Shown: one piece after another, positions 1 through 11,900 of the stretch
Layout: the number at the start of each line of letters is the position of its first letter
How positions within the stretch are numbered: position 1 is the stretch's first letter
NCBI GenBank assembly: GCA_029582155.1
Contig: CM055911.1
Location: 51,521,419 to 51,585,418 of the forward strand
Source of the DNA: Panopea generosa
Taxonomy: Eukaryota > Mollusca > Bivalvia > Adapedonta > Hiatellidae
Length of the DNA stretch: 64,000 nt
Direction of reading: 5' to 3'
The notes under the pieces: model-generated
Told to the model about the DNA's origin: nothing
The model's input: the letters and a program-made list of their open reading frames with translations, nothing else
Database searches by the model: none
Made by a program: the position numbers and the translations under genes

Positions 1-1106
1 TATCTAATTAAATATATTTTCAACAAAAAAAAATAGAATGAAGACGATTGTACTACATAATGTTCTACTGATTAGGTATGAAACATACGCTGTTTTTTTA
101 GTAGGTATTGTATGAATGCGAAAGTAGAAAACCAGAGTATTACCGCGTTTCAGGGTAACGATTTGAAATAAAATATACGGAAAATTTTCCGAAATGGATG
201 AAAACCTAAACAATCTTATACAAAACACGATAGGTTAATTAGCTAGCAGTGCATAGTACGGAATGTATCCTCAACTTCGTCACGTGATACTCCTTCACGT
301 ATTTCAGAGCCTCGTTTTCAAACTGTTGTATGCGATGTTTACACATATAGAATACAGATGATGTATGTAAAGATATAATGACAAGGTAACGAAACGCCGG
401 GTGGATTCAGCAACTATTTTAAGCGATATTTACATTTCTAGCATAAAACATTATATAGGTAAAGGTATTTTATAATGAATTTGTCAATTATAACGACCAT
501 ATTGACCAAAATATTTCTGAATGTAAAGTTATTTCATTATTAAATTGTCAGTTAGCACCTTACAAAGAACTAATCCATTTTAAGTGCCCCTTAATGCTCA
601 TAATCATAAATACATACATCCGTAATATCTTATTTAAGTCACCTTTTAACACCAGTGATGTCTTATTACAGTAGATGCTATGCAAGCATTTGCTTTACTC
701 ATCTACAGCAAGGAACCATTTTGAAAAAAGGTGCAAGAATCGTGTTACCGTGGCAAAAAATGGGCGCAGCCATATAGTGAGACTTTAAATGACGATTTAA
801 CATTAATGAGGAATATATTGAAAAAGAATATGTAAAGTGTACACCTTGTGTGTATCAATTGCATTTTATGCGTACTTGTACAAAGTTTCAAATAAATCGA
901 TTATCATATTTAACAATATTTCATCATAGCAAGTATAGCTGCTGTTTCACTTTATACATATTCAATGTTGAATGTTTCAAACTAATGTTGTTTTTATCCG
1001 TAAAATTGCTCATTTCATGAAGGTGAATCAATTTAATACCTAATTGTAATAAAATTACACGAGCTCAATGAACAACTATTTAAATTAGCTTTTAAAAACT
1101 TAAAAG
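1..1106. other. AT-rich intergenic DNA
   Basis: No open frame with protein-like composition, splice context or recognisable repeat was found on either strand. Short open frames here are composed of F/I/L/Y/S codons expected from AT-rich sequence. Confidence 0.6.
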
Positions 1107-3773
1107 CCCCAACTGCCATAGATGGCTCTAGGGCAGGTTTTATTCCCTTTTTCAAAATTTCACAGTCATCAATGCATTGTTTTTGTTACAATGTTAAACT
1201 ACTAGATTATTATTAATACACTTAATTACCTATTTACACATGAATCATTGTTAATTCGTCATCAGCAGATAGCTTAGTCTAGCGTTGTAATTTGATAGTC
1301 TTCTCTTAAATTAATCAAAATTGATGTCATCGTTATCATGCTTTATCTACTGTCGGTATGCACAATCTGTATGATCTTTTTTGGATTTAAGTTTCAGATA
1401 ACAAGTTATATATGCTTAACATGCCTGTAATACTATTCAAATAGAAAAAAAGAGACAGAAACACAACGTTCAAGTAGTCTTCATTGTAGATGATTAGGGG
1501 GAAAACCATTTCCCCCATTTGACATGTTTTCCTAGAAAGCAAAGTAAAAGTATGGAAATACCCATAGCAAACTTAATGTTCTGTAAAATGGCGGCCTTTA
1601 GGCAACTATGCATTGATAACGAACTATCAAGAACAAATTGATAATTTGCATTTCGAAAAAAAAAAAAGAAAAGATATATGGTAAACACTGTGTTTGTTTT
1701 CGTGACATGAGTGGCTAATGTACAATAGCTGTTTACTTTACCTGTCAGTTAAGTACATTGTTCTAAAATACACCATTTTTTTCGGCTGCTGAAATGAGGA
1801 TAAATACAGATCCATGTGTATTGTTTACAATTAAAGACCAAACATCCGATCAGACTATCGGATATAAATTAGTTGCTCTGCAGGGCGTGTTTTATCAACT
1901 GGGAGTGCATAATATGGTCTAACAATAGAACAGTGATAATAGCAGACAGCAAAATGTTTGTAAAACAATGCTGAAGGTTTACATTGTAACTGATACAGGA
2001 ATGTTGACTCTGGGGTTAATATCACATCCCACTTTAGCATTAGGGACTACAGGGTCTTTAATTAATCATTATCAGGTAATAACTGTTTTATCAACACTAT
2101 TAAGTGATGTGATAATGTTGTTGATTGATATCAAAGTAATTATGTATATGAACATATGTGCCTTATAATTTTAAACCACAATTCAAGCATTATAATCAGT
2201 CTAACAGATATGCCCAAAATCCCTATATTCAAGTTGGTATAGCCCATTATGCATCATTAAGTACGATTTGGAGGGAAATTAAAATACATAGATATGTTAC
2301 ATGTTATGTGCTGATATTTTTGTCACTTTTAGTGACGGAAATAAGAACTTACAATTATATTCATACTTGGATATTATATTAATACTGGGATGTTATTGAT
2401 AAAAAAGTAATTATCAACACTTTGTTGAATATATTAGGAATTAGACTTGAACTAATGTTGATTTGATTAAAAATTTTAAAAGGTGTCTTTCTCAACACAA
2501 TACCTCAAATCATACCTTGGATACAAAGTTGAGTGATAGAGACTGTGCTAATAATAAACTTTAATTAATGTTGGTGTTTTATCATGCATGTGTATTAAAT
2601 GTAAATTATAAATGGTGGTGGTTATGAACAATGTCAAGGCCACGCCTATCAAAAACAAAATAAAAAGTGAAAAAAATCATTAACAAAATTGGTTCCTGTT
2701 ATAACAATGTAATACACGGAGGAAGATTAAACACTTCAACTTCATTAAAGCAGAAATCATGATGAATAAGTCAGTTGTAATTAAGAATTTACTGATAATT
2801 AATTAAGAAAAAGACCAGAAATGTTTTTTGATTTGGTAATTTTAAGTCACTTCCAAAAAGCTTTCATTAGACAACAACCGTTTATATATATATTCATGAT
2901 ATTCCTGGTGAAAGCCCTATCTTTAGTTATTATCTAAAACTATCATTTCTGTTTCATGTGATATAATACACAAGTAAAATGATTCATTCATGTGGCACCA
3001 TAATTTTTTTTTAATAAAGAATAGGAACAATTGTATAATTCAATTAAATATGGTGATATACAACTGTTGGTGATTAAAAAAAGGATAATAGAAGGAATCA
3101 TTTAAAAGTTTGGTAAGTCTTGCATGATTTGTAGTTTGTATTTAACTATTATATCTTGAATACAGCCATGTGAGCTACAGCATGCCAGTTTGTTTACAAA
3201 CATTGGTCACATGACAAATATTGACCCGTTTGCTCCTCCCATAAAATTCAAATTTCTCTGTAATTGATTGTCTGTTGAAAGCAATAAGTAATAAATTATA
3301 GCAGATTTTATTCTGAAATTTTCAGGAACTGTGAGTAATATTAAGACTATGTTCTATGACAAATTTCAAATTTTTCAATCCATGAATTTATTTTAAATTT
3401 GAAAATTACTCTCCCAGATCTGAATGTGTTTAGAAAAATAAGGGAAAACACTCCCACCGCCATTACCTCCCTTTTATACCCAGGTTGGGTCTTTAAAAGT
3501 ACATGACTTCATACGCTCCTCCCTAGAATTTCAAATATTTGGCAGATGAAGTTTAACTTTTTGTTTCAAACTGCATATAACCAACACTTTTTGGAAAATA
3601 TCTTTTTGCCAATTTAATGTATTAACAATAATTAAGTATTATGCAAAATAATAACAAAAACAATGCAGTGGTGACTTTTTAAAAAGAACGGTCGTCTGAT
3701 TTGAATCGTGTATTTAATTATATAAAACCTGCCCCCTAGAACCATCTAGCGGTTTTTATATCGCAGTTGGTGA
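1107..3773. mobile_element. Putative 2.7-kb element with inverted termini
   Basis: The left end (about 1107-1142) and the right end (about 3721-3773) carry related sequence in opposite orientation. Read inward, both begin near CCAACTGC and continue to AGATGG, TCTAGGG and CAGGTTTTAT, with about 15 extra bases in the right arm. The interior is very AT-rich and has no transposase-like frame, so this would be a non-autonomous or decayed DNA transposon. No clear target-site duplication was found. It could also be two independent insertions of one dispersed repeat in opposite orientation. Confidence 0.4.
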
Positions 3774-4427
3774 TTTAACGGTAATATGACTACTGAATTA
3801 TATGGTATACAATCAAAATACATAATATATACATTTATCTCTTTGTGTTGATCTACTCAAGTATTTATTTGACAAAGTATTTAAATGTTTAATTTATATT
3901 TGTCCAACCTAAAAAACTAATAAAATATATGTATTTAAATTTTCTAATTTAAAATAATCTAACATAATATTGATTTATAATCTGTGTGTCATGTATTACA
4001 TTTATTATCTGAATTTGTATGTAATGAAAAACATTATATGATTAATTACTGAATAAAGAATTTGAATCTTGAATTGAACAATTATTAACGTATTATTTGT
4101 TACACAGTCAATTTGACTTGACGTGGGCTTCTAATCAAACAAGTCGATAATCCAATCAGCGATCTATATTGGTTGATACATTCCTTAGACAAGCTAACAA
4201 TGTGTTAGCAAATACTACATTGTATTTACTTGGACAAACAATGCCTCGTGACCAGTAGGCGTAGCAATAGATGTTCTCCCGTCAGATTCATAGCATTTAA
4301 CTGTTATAATTTCATTTCAAGCTTTTTTTAAACAACGGGTCTGTGTTTCGTTTACACTTGCTATTTTTTACTTTATGTCAAACTCAATTCAAATATGTTA
4401 CATTGAAAATGTTTTCCCACCCATTCT
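3774..4427. other. AT-rich intergenic DNA
   Basis: No gene or repeat recognised. An AATAAA lies near 4053, but there is no coding frame upstream to go with it. Confidence 0.5.
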
Positions 4428-4473
4428 TAATAAAAATAATGATAATGATAATAATTATGATGTTGATAATAAT

Positions 4474-4517
<44 letters not shown>

Positions 4518-4555
4518 TAATAATAATAATTATAATAATAATAATAATAATAGTA

Positions 4556-4610
<55 letters not shown>

Positions 4611-4747
4611 CAACAATAATAATAACAACAATAATAATAATAAAGATAACAATAGTTAAACTAATCATAATTATAATAACAACAACAACAATAACAATAA
4701 TGATAATAATGATATCTAAAATATAATAATATTATAATTAAAATAAT
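4428..4747. repeat. (AAT)n trinucleotide microsatellite
   Basis: About 300 bases of AAT/ATA repeats interrupted by GAT, AGT and AAC variants. It produces overlapping poly-Ile and poly-Asn open frames on both strands; these are artefacts of the repeat. Confidence 0.97.
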
Positions 4748-5385
4748 AATACATTTATGTGCAGAGGGTAAAACATTACCATGATATAATACAAATGAAA
4801 GTAAGGTACGCATGATAGTTTCAATGTGGCCTTCTACATTAACATTAGCAACATTACAATAATATATGGTATCAACACATTAAAATGTATAAGTACACAT
4901 AAACTTATGACGGACACCCAATTAGTAATGCATCACCCTATTGTCCGTAAGGGTTTATCTCGCACTCATTAATTTTCGCCAATATGTTCAAGCCATCGCC
5001 GTCTAGCTATCATGATGTCGATTTTATATTGCATTGGATAATAAGTATGCCCGCATCTGTTTATCAACAGAACTATTACTATTTCACCGAAAACTTATTT
5101 ACGTATATACATGGAATATTTATGTGTGCCAGGTAAATCCTAACGCACAATAGCGTTTATACATATGTACATTTATACTATTTTGCACAAACACAATAAT
5201 ATGTTTCCCAAACTGGTATGTCCTTATGCAACTATATTTGTAATGTTTCGTTCAGTAAAGTTAAAGGGGAATAACTCAGGTATATTATATCTAAAAGTAA
5301 GATCTCCGTATATAAGTTACGTTCCTTTGTGCAAACCTTATTTCTGATTCCTTTCTTTGAATTTGGCTTAATACCATTTCCAAAA

Positions 5386-5570
5386 CATGGCATATCCAGT
5401 TTTATTGTTGGAGGAAGATCTCAGAATGAACCGGAGTAGAAGCACCGTCCTTCCGCAAGTAACTTGCAAACTTCCTCATATACAATTCTAGAGCGCGCTT
5501 GACTCGAACCGGTGATCTTTAAACAGCCGCCATAAACCATATTTCACCTGAGTTGGTCGTATTAAAAAAT
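5386..5570 (-). mobile_element. tRNA-derived SINE, family 2 (diverged copy)
   Basis: It shares the body beginning ATGGCATATCCAGTTTTATT and the CCTTCCGCAAGT block with copies near 9.9, 44.0, 54.6 and 60.0 kb. The far end holds a degenerate tRNA-like head (GACTCGAACC, the complement of a B box). Read on the - strand, the head comes first and the body follows, as expected for a Pol III-transcribed SINE. Confidence 0.7.
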
Positions 5571-5944
5571 AATTCCGCTGGAATAAAATGTCTTATATTA
5601 ATACTCTCGTAGCTTCCAAATGTAATGTCAAAGGAACTCAATTTAATTTTAACAATTTCTAAATTGTCACAAAAATTTATTCAAATTTAAAGAAAGGCAA
5701 CTCAAATGGTTATGCTTCTTCATTGCGTTATATATCAATTTAGAGTTATGGGATTTCAAAAGATAAATAAAACTTTCAACATATATTTATAAATAACCTT
5801 CTAGCTGACAATACTACTAACTATATTACCTTTATGTGACGTTTACCTTGTATCAGTGTTTTAATCTTGATATCTGATAAAGCTGCTTAACATTAACAAT
5901 CAAGCTTACTAGAATCTTTACCATCATCCACCTTTAGTATTGCC
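5571..5944. other. Intergenic, no feature seen
   Basis: AT-rich sequence between a SINE and a microsatellite. No coding or repeat signal was recognised. Confidence 0.5.
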
Positions 5945-6338
5945 AGTGGATGAATTAAAAATAAATAATTGAATGAATAAATGGATGAATGAATGAATGA
6001 ATGAATGAATGAACAAACGAATGAATGAATGAATGAATTAATTTATAAATGCATGAATATAATCATGGATGGGTGGGTGGGTGGGTGCATGGATGGATGG
6101 ATGGATGAATGAATGACAGAGCGAATGCATGGATGTGTGAGTGGGTGGGTGCATGGGTGGGTGCATGGATGAATGAACGAATGAATGAATGAATGAATGA
6201 ATGAATGAATGAATGAATGAATGAATGAATGAATGGATGGATGGATGGATGGATGGATGGATGGATGGATGAATGAATGAATGAATGAATGAATGAATGA
6301 ATGAATGAATGAATGAATGAATGAATGAAGGAATGAAC
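5945..6338. repeat. (GAAT)n/(GGAT)n/(GGTG)n tetranucleotide array
   Basis: Nearly 400 bases of tetranucleotide repeats that switch between GAAT, GGAT and GGTG units, the GGTG part containing GTGGGTGGGT blocks. The mosaic suggests repeated slippage and point mutation within one ancestral array. Confidence 0.95.
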
Positions 6339-7246
6339 AGCGTTTTAAGTGATATTTATATGAGTAATAGAAACACCACTTGATGCTTTTCTTGAAAGCG
6401 ATCTTATCTCATCTAAGTTCTGTTTTTTATGGTATAATCTTATCTCAAATGTTATTAGCAGGACATTCCCCGAGTTTGCAGAGTTTGATCAGGAACTGAA
6501 TTCATTATTGTCTTACTTAGTAAAATAGTAGGTTTATGTTTTATAAGAAATAGGTTTTATTGCGGATGATGACGTATGTGTCGTCTCAGATGACACTTTG
6601 GAATTGTATGGTATGGCAGCGGTAAAATATAGGAGTGTATCATTCAGCAATGTTATGATTGTATTTCATTACATCTTACAACATTTTACCCACATCAGCA
6701 TATGGTTTGCTTGATTGAGTAGTTCGCGATTATATGTAAACATTATGTTTACTCTAATATATTCCGTTGGGCCACACGTTCTATTCTTCCAATTTCAAAC
6801 ATTCTTTCGGAAAAGTCCCGTGATTCCTTTTGCAATTAATGTTTCAGACAGTTTTTGCGCATAACTCGTGAGCAAACGTGCGCTTCTTCACCGCACCAGA
6901 ACACAGGTATCGCACCGACATTTATTTCGATGACGCCCAAAAACACCAAAGAAGAAGAAGAAGATTATGTATAAATTGGTCAATTGGTAGATACATTTCC
7001 GATCTTTACCAGTTTAAGTAATTAAAAGTAATGCGTGTATGAAGGCATTTGATGGTGTAATATTGTGTTTTTTCTTAGTACTGATCCTTTTACTTCTCAA
7101 ATTGACTGTGATTTCATGTCCTCAACAGAATATTGGTTTAGTTTCCAAGAACTCATTTGGAGGAATTGAATGCAAGATGCTGACCATTTTGAACCGGTAC
7201 GGATATTTGCAAAAGTTTAACTAAATATGGAACCTCAGTTATCACT
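6339..7246. other. Intergenic, no gene seen
   Basis: An open frame at 7039-7224 has a hydrophobic N-terminus, but no splice context, family motif or repeat copy supports it. There is a short (GAA)n run near 6950-6966. Confidence 0.4.
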
Positions 7247-7389
7247 CTATTATAAACGATATTTACAGTTTTCGAATATGTTTGATAGAGGCATTTTATT
7301 AATGTCAATATGATTATTATTATTAACAAAATATCTAATGTAATATCTTTTCATACATATTCTCAAACTGTAAATGTCGCTTATGATAG
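7247..7389. repeat. Imperfect inverted repeat, possible small MITE
   Basis: Arms at 7247-7284 and 7352-7389 are complementary over 38 bases with several mismatches (core ATTTACAGTTT), separated by about 67 bases. This is consistent with a short foldback element; no target duplication was identified. Confidence 0.45.
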
Positions 7390-8727
7390 TTTGAAAATTG
7401 GTTCTGAAATTCACACAGCGCTTCTTTATCCTGTCAGTATATAACATCGGCATCTGATTCAGTTTCAACCGAATCTTGTCCAACACGTTCCGATCTAGAT
7501 TGTAGATTAGGATCGATATCTCGAAGTACGATTGTTGTTCTGTGCTTTTAATAAAGCCTAACTTGTGTTTTTTTTTTTGTTTTTTATTTGGACGTTTTGG
7601 GAGGGGGTGCGGGTGGGGATTTAGGTGCATAATCCACGGTTTTTACCCTCTTTGAGCCAAGCAAGGAAACACATGATGTGGATATCCGAGACAGACATAA
7701 TGGTAAGAGTACATGGGAAATATACAAAAATAAAGAAAAACATTGTACCCGGCATGGATGTTAATTCAAGTCCCGACTTGAGGGAAAGCGTACAAAAAGT
7801 ATTAGAGTGAAATAGTAATATACTAGCAAGTTAATGATAATTTAAAAAAGATAAATGATTTAAGAAAAATTAAATAGTAATCCAAAAAATATTCTAGACT
7901 GGGTCCATCCCACCTCCCGTCTTGGTTAAAAGTTGTGTTATGACGCAGAGACAACTCCTTCCAAACGTCTCAAATGTGCACAACCTCCGCGACTCTTTCA
8001 TCTAACGTCATGGGTCGTTGTGACTTTTATATCGGAGTTGCGGGGCTTTACTTTGTAAAACACAAACACACGACAGAGAAATGATTACTGTATAATGATA
8101 ACATACCACTCATTCTAATTATCAAGTTAATGATATGGCAATCGTACAAACTTTCCGTCATCCTTCGATATTAGACTCAATTAGGATAATTAAGATAATT
8201 TGCGAGGTGGTCCGAATGAATGATATGGTTGAGCAAAGTGTTTACATTTAATATTATCCAGTTGTGTACTTCATAATATCACGATGTATTTGCGCTTTAT
8301 CAATGTTCAAGTGATCATAAAGTACAGAGAGTGCAGGCACAACATGGTTATAGGGCGGTATTAGGTTGAAATGTTTCATGGGGATTTGGCAAAAACAAAA
8401 TTAATCATACATCATATACACTGACCTGCACTCTATTTCAAAAATATACAAAGTCTTGATTGGTTTGGAAATGACATCGAGGATCTGGTGCAAGGCTAGT
8501 CTAACTTAATCTAGACAAAGACTGGATAGCCTTGTTTGCACTACGTTCTCTTTATGTTGCTTCTAATCTGATGAGGGAGCTGGTTGTCCCGCCGGCTTTT
8601 TTTATCATATCATGTAGGTTAATATTGCTAAAATATATTTTGAACATTAAAATTTCATTCATTCAGTCAACCGATCAAATATTCAAACATTACTTCCTTT
8701 ATTTGTTGGTTTGTTAATTAGCTTTCC
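7390..8727. other. Intergenic, no gene seen
   Basis: An open frame on the - strand (7250-7630) crosses the inverted repeat and an A-rich run, matches no family I know and is not accepted as a gene. Nothing else is recognised. Confidence 0.4.
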
Positions 8728-9132
8728 CATCCGTCCGTCCGTCCGTCCGTCCGTCCGTCCGTCCGTCCGTCCGTCCCTTCCTTCCTTCCTTCCTTCCTTC
8801 CTTCCTTCCTTCCTTCCTTCCTTCCTACTTTCCTTCCTTCCTTCCTACACTCACTCACTCACTCACTCACTCACTCACTCACTCACTCACTCACTCACTC
8901 ACTCACTCACTCACTCACTCACTCACTCACTCACTCACTCATTAATTGATTGATTCATTCATTCAAACATCCATTCATGTATTCATTCATTTATTCATTT
9001 ATTCATTAATCCATTCATTCACTAAATCATTAATTCATTGGTTCGTTTGTTCATTGATTCATTAATTGATGCATTCATTCATTCATTCATTCATTCATTC
9101 ATTCATTCATTCATTTATTCATTCATTTATAA
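8728..9132. repeat. Compound tetranucleotide array
   Basis: Four adjoining arrays: (CCGT)n about 8728-8776, (CTTC)n about 8777-8843, (CACT)n about 8850-8940 and (CATT)n about 8941-9130. Neighbouring units usually differ by one base, so they probably evolved from one another by substitution and slippage. Confidence 0.97.
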
Positions 9133-9232
9133 AAAATCTTCATTTTTTCCTTAAACTTATCATTCCTGTAATATGGTTTGTCTTCAGATTATTTGGAAAG
9201 ACGTATTTATTTAAATGAAGGGAAATCAAGGG

Positions 9233-9412
9233 AGTATTCGTCTCTCACCGCTGATTCACGTAGGGAAGTAATCAGTTACATTAGAAGATGGTTGTGCTCG
9301 AGTTCTGGTTAATCTTCTAGAATCTAAGAAAAGAGTGGTTGGGTGACCTGGACGTCTGTTAGCCCTTGTTGGCATAAAATGACGCTGAATATTCAAAACA
9401 ATAAACAAACTG
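9233..9412 (+). mobile_element. SINE family 1, 5'-truncated copy
   Basis: Shares GTCTCTCACCGCTG, ATCAGTTAC, the GTGCTCGAGT block and the TGGCATAAAATGACGCT 3' end with the full copy at 13474-13778. The tRNA-like head is missing, as is typical of incomplete reverse transcription. Confidence 0.75.
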
Positions 9413-9539
9413 ATCCAGACTAAGAACAATAAGTACTAGCATCTAAACGTTTCGCACATTGATGCACTTAAAGCCATAATAAATTAATTGCTAGATTATC
9501 ATCCCCGCCCCACCCCTAATTTTCATGCCGCCCTGACCC

Positions 9540-9630
9540 TTTTTATTTTCATAAAAAAAATAATAAAAAAATAAAAATAAAAAGTCATCAAAGTTTTAAA
9601 AATAAATATAAAAATAAAATATAAAATCCT
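9540..9630. repeat. A-rich low-complexity run
   Basis: Runs of AAATA/AAAAT about 90 bases long with no periodic unit longer than a few bases. Confidence 0.8.
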
Positions 9631-9892
9631 CCTGCTCTCCCCGTTTTTAAGAAAAATTTGGATGAAAATCTAGCATTTAATTATAATGGCCTTAAGTGAT
9701 AATTTGTTTAATAACAACTGCTGTCCATTTAATTGAATAATATCATATGCAGCGTTTATGTATTTTTATTTATAACTTTAAAAAACACGGACTTCGGTAC
9801 ACTGAAATAACGACTACATGATATGAACTATAATAAAAAGCCAATGTACGTTTTTTTTTAACAGGTTACAATCTGTAAGGTTATGTGTAGGT

Positions 9893-10050
9893 TCTCCATG
9901 GCCGGTGGACTTAAGCGCCGTCTCAAGATCGCTTACCGATCTTAGGTTCGAGCCGAGCTCGGTCCAAATAGAGACTAGGTGACGGTGATTGCACTTCGAT
10001 TCTTTCTGAGATTTCCTTCACCATTTAAACCGGGATATGACATATATAAG
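9893..10050 (+). mobile_element. tRNA-derived SINE, family 2
   Basis: The head at about 9893-9968 resembles a leucine/serine-type tRNA: GGTGGACTTAAGCGCC as D-arm and GGTTCGAGCC as B box. The body that follows aligns with the family 2 block that ends in an AGGATATGCCACATAT-like sequence. This makes it a SINE rather than a functional tRNA gene. Confidence 0.7.
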
Positions 10051-10330
10051 CTGCTATTTTCTAAGAAAAACCTTCTTAAAAATTTAAAGTAAAATTTGCT
10101 ACGTTAAGTTTTCAAAACCTCCCAAAAGACTGTTGAAATCGTTAAACCGCCACTTGTGGTAAAACATGTTAATTAAATATAATGTTTTGTACACTTATTA
10201 ACGTTTGGATACATATCTTAATGTGAACATGGGTCAGTCTGAAGTGTCTTAATCCTTTAAATAAACAGTACTTATCTTAAATATGCAATCACTGTACTAC
10301 AACTGTATCCGAATACAGCATCAACTGGAG

Positions 10331-11395
10331 TGGAGGTCAGCTACCACTATAGAAACAAACGAGGATGCTGATTGGCTGAAAAAAGACGTTCAGGAGAATT
10401 GTTTTGATAGAAAGCTAACTTCTAGTTGGGTTAAAATGTTAAATTGGTTAATGGTTACAACAAAATGTAGATCTAATATGTAATTGTCATTCAATGTATT
10501 TTAATTTAACTTATTTATTTAGGAATTTGTAAGGAAATTTAACTTGGTAAAATTTAGATTTTCACATGTTAAACTTTACTGAGCCAAAATGAGATCAAAC
10601 AAATAAGTTAAACGTTTGATCCTTTTTTGTGAACATAGCCATTTTTATTTTGGTACTTTAATCAGTTTTAAGCTTTTTGTCGAATTAAAGGGATGTTATT
10701 AAGTGATATGAATTATATTTGATAATAAGTTTCTTTTCTAATCTTTTAAATTATAATTAGATATTGTCTTACTTTTTCTCAGCCAATAACATCGCTCAGA
10801 TTTTCCAAAATAGAACATGCCATTTAACATAGAATGTCACGACCGTCAGTGCATGTTCACTTCCTCAGCTGATGCAATCGCTTCAGGAACAAGAATGAAG
10901 ACCAATATTTGAGCCTATTAGAAGTTGTATGGAATTCTCTGTATTGGCGTAGACAATTCCATATGGCTTCTAACCTATACTTAGACGTTGATCTACTTTC
11001 TCAGCCAATAAAATTCTAAAACATTTCAAAATATAACGTTCCATTTAACATAGATAGTCACGACTGTCAATGCATGTTGAATTCTTCATCCAGTGCAATC
11101 TCTCTAGAATCGAGAAAGTAGACACCTGAGTATATAAGAAGTTTATATGTTGGCGTAGACATTTCCATATAACTTCAAACGTATACAGCCATGTTAATTT
11201 GAACACAAAATGTATACAGCCATGTTAATTTGAACACAAAAATGTGTTTTATTTGTTACCATAGAATTAGCTTGCTGACTTGTAACCGTGTCACACATGG
11301 GTTTTAAAAATAATGACATTAAGGTCAAACGTTATACCGTAAATAAATAGTAAACAAATGCTATGGTGGCGTCTAACCTTTAGTTAAGGACACGA
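10331..11395. mobile_element. MITE-like repeat with nested expansion
   Basis: The left end (GGTCAGCTACCACTATAG) and the right end (CTATGGTGGCGTCTAACC) are imperfect inverted copies. They match the ends of the compact 312-bp elements at 23384-23696 and 34997-35308, as do the inner blocks CTGATTGGCTGAAAAAAG and AAGGTCAAACGTTAT. This copy is about three times longer because unrelated and duplicated sequence lies inside it. Confidence 0.55.
10768..11192 (+). repeat. Two-unit tandem duplication inside the MITE
   Basis: Two diverged direct copies (about 10768-10985 and 10990-11192) share TTTCTCAGCCAATAA, CATTTAACATAGA, AGTGCATGTT and TTGGCGTAGACA. Pieces of the same unit recur inverted near 59.93-60.0 and 60.19-60.32 kb. 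Confidence 0.7.
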
Positions 11396-11655
11396 TACTC
11401 CGTAATACCGTTGTATCGCGTATCAAGTGCGTTCCATTTGAGATAATTATTGATAACGTTATAGTAACTGACACACGGAATAGTGCAGGCAATACTAACT
11501 CAATAGCCTTTAAAGATGTTCAAATTTTGAGACAAGCTAATGTACAGAAAAGCATCGACAATTGTATATTTCATAATGTTTTAGATGTTGGAAGACTAAC
11601 TTCGTGTTTTAAAGCTTTCAAGTGCAATAGACAGTATACTCTGTCGCAGTTATAA
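11377..11655 (+). CDS. Possible terminal exon of an unknown gene (92 open codons)
   Basis: The + frame starting at 11377 stays open for 92 codons and ends in TAA at 11653-11655. It has no internal ATG start. The translation is not low-complexity (it includes stretches such as IVTDTRNSAG, FKDVQILRQA and CIFHNVLDVGR). An AATAAA follows at 11684-11689, where a polyadenylation signal would sit. Immediately upstream is CTAACCTTTAG, which could serve as an acceptor but is formed by the end of a MITE and is short. I do not recognise the family. It may be the last exon of a gene whose other exons lie upstream, a relic, or chance; a 92-codon open run is long for such AT-rich sequence. Confidence 0.3.
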   Translation, partial: PLVKDTILRNTVVSRIKCVPFEIIIDNVIVTDTRNSAGNTNSIAFKDVQILRQANVQKSIDNCIFHNVLDVGRLTSCFKAFKCNRQYTLSQL

Positions 11656-11673
11656 ACATTGTTTGTATAGCAA

Positions 11674-11680
11674 TATATAA
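11674..11680 (+). promoter_or_regulatory. TATA-like box upstream of the lipocalin gene
   Basis: TATATAA lies 73 bases before the lipocalin start codon, giving a plausible start site near 11705 and a short leader. In AT-rich DNA such matches are common, so only position supports it. Confidence 0.3.
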
Positions 11681-11683
11681 CAA

Positions 11684-11689
11684 ATAAAC
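11684..11689 (+). terminator. Candidate polyadenylation signal
   Basis: AATAAA 29 bases after the stop of the open frame at 11377-11655 and about 60 bases before the lipocalin start codon. Confidence 0.3.
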
Positions 11690-11752
11690 ACTTGTATAAT
11701 CCCATTAGCGGATATCTATTCGGAATCAATTGGTGAATTGTAAAATACAATT

Positions 11753-11900
11753 ATGGATATGTATATTGTGATGAGTATGTTGTTCGGCATACTTCAAATG
11801 ACATCTGCACGCAGCGTGAAGGGATCAAAAGAATCCAAACGTTCATGCCGTTTGCACGATTTGCCGTTGCAACGAGAGTTTGATATGGCGAAATTCGAAG
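11753..11900 (+). CDS. Lipocalin exon 1
   Basis: Encodes the signal peptide, the basic linker with C32 and the first half of the GxW motif. The donor is GAAG|GTAAGT, an excellent consensus match. Reading through the donor stays open to 12049, but that sequence loses protein character. Confidence 0.85.

Noticed and set aside
4343..4726. Open frames of 127 and 94 codons, poly-Ile or poly-Asn, on both strands
   Set aside because: They are translations of the (AAT)n microsatellite.
7250..7630. 126-codon frame on the - strand
   Set aside because: Crosses an inverted repeat and an A-rich run, shows no family motif and no splice or paralogue support.
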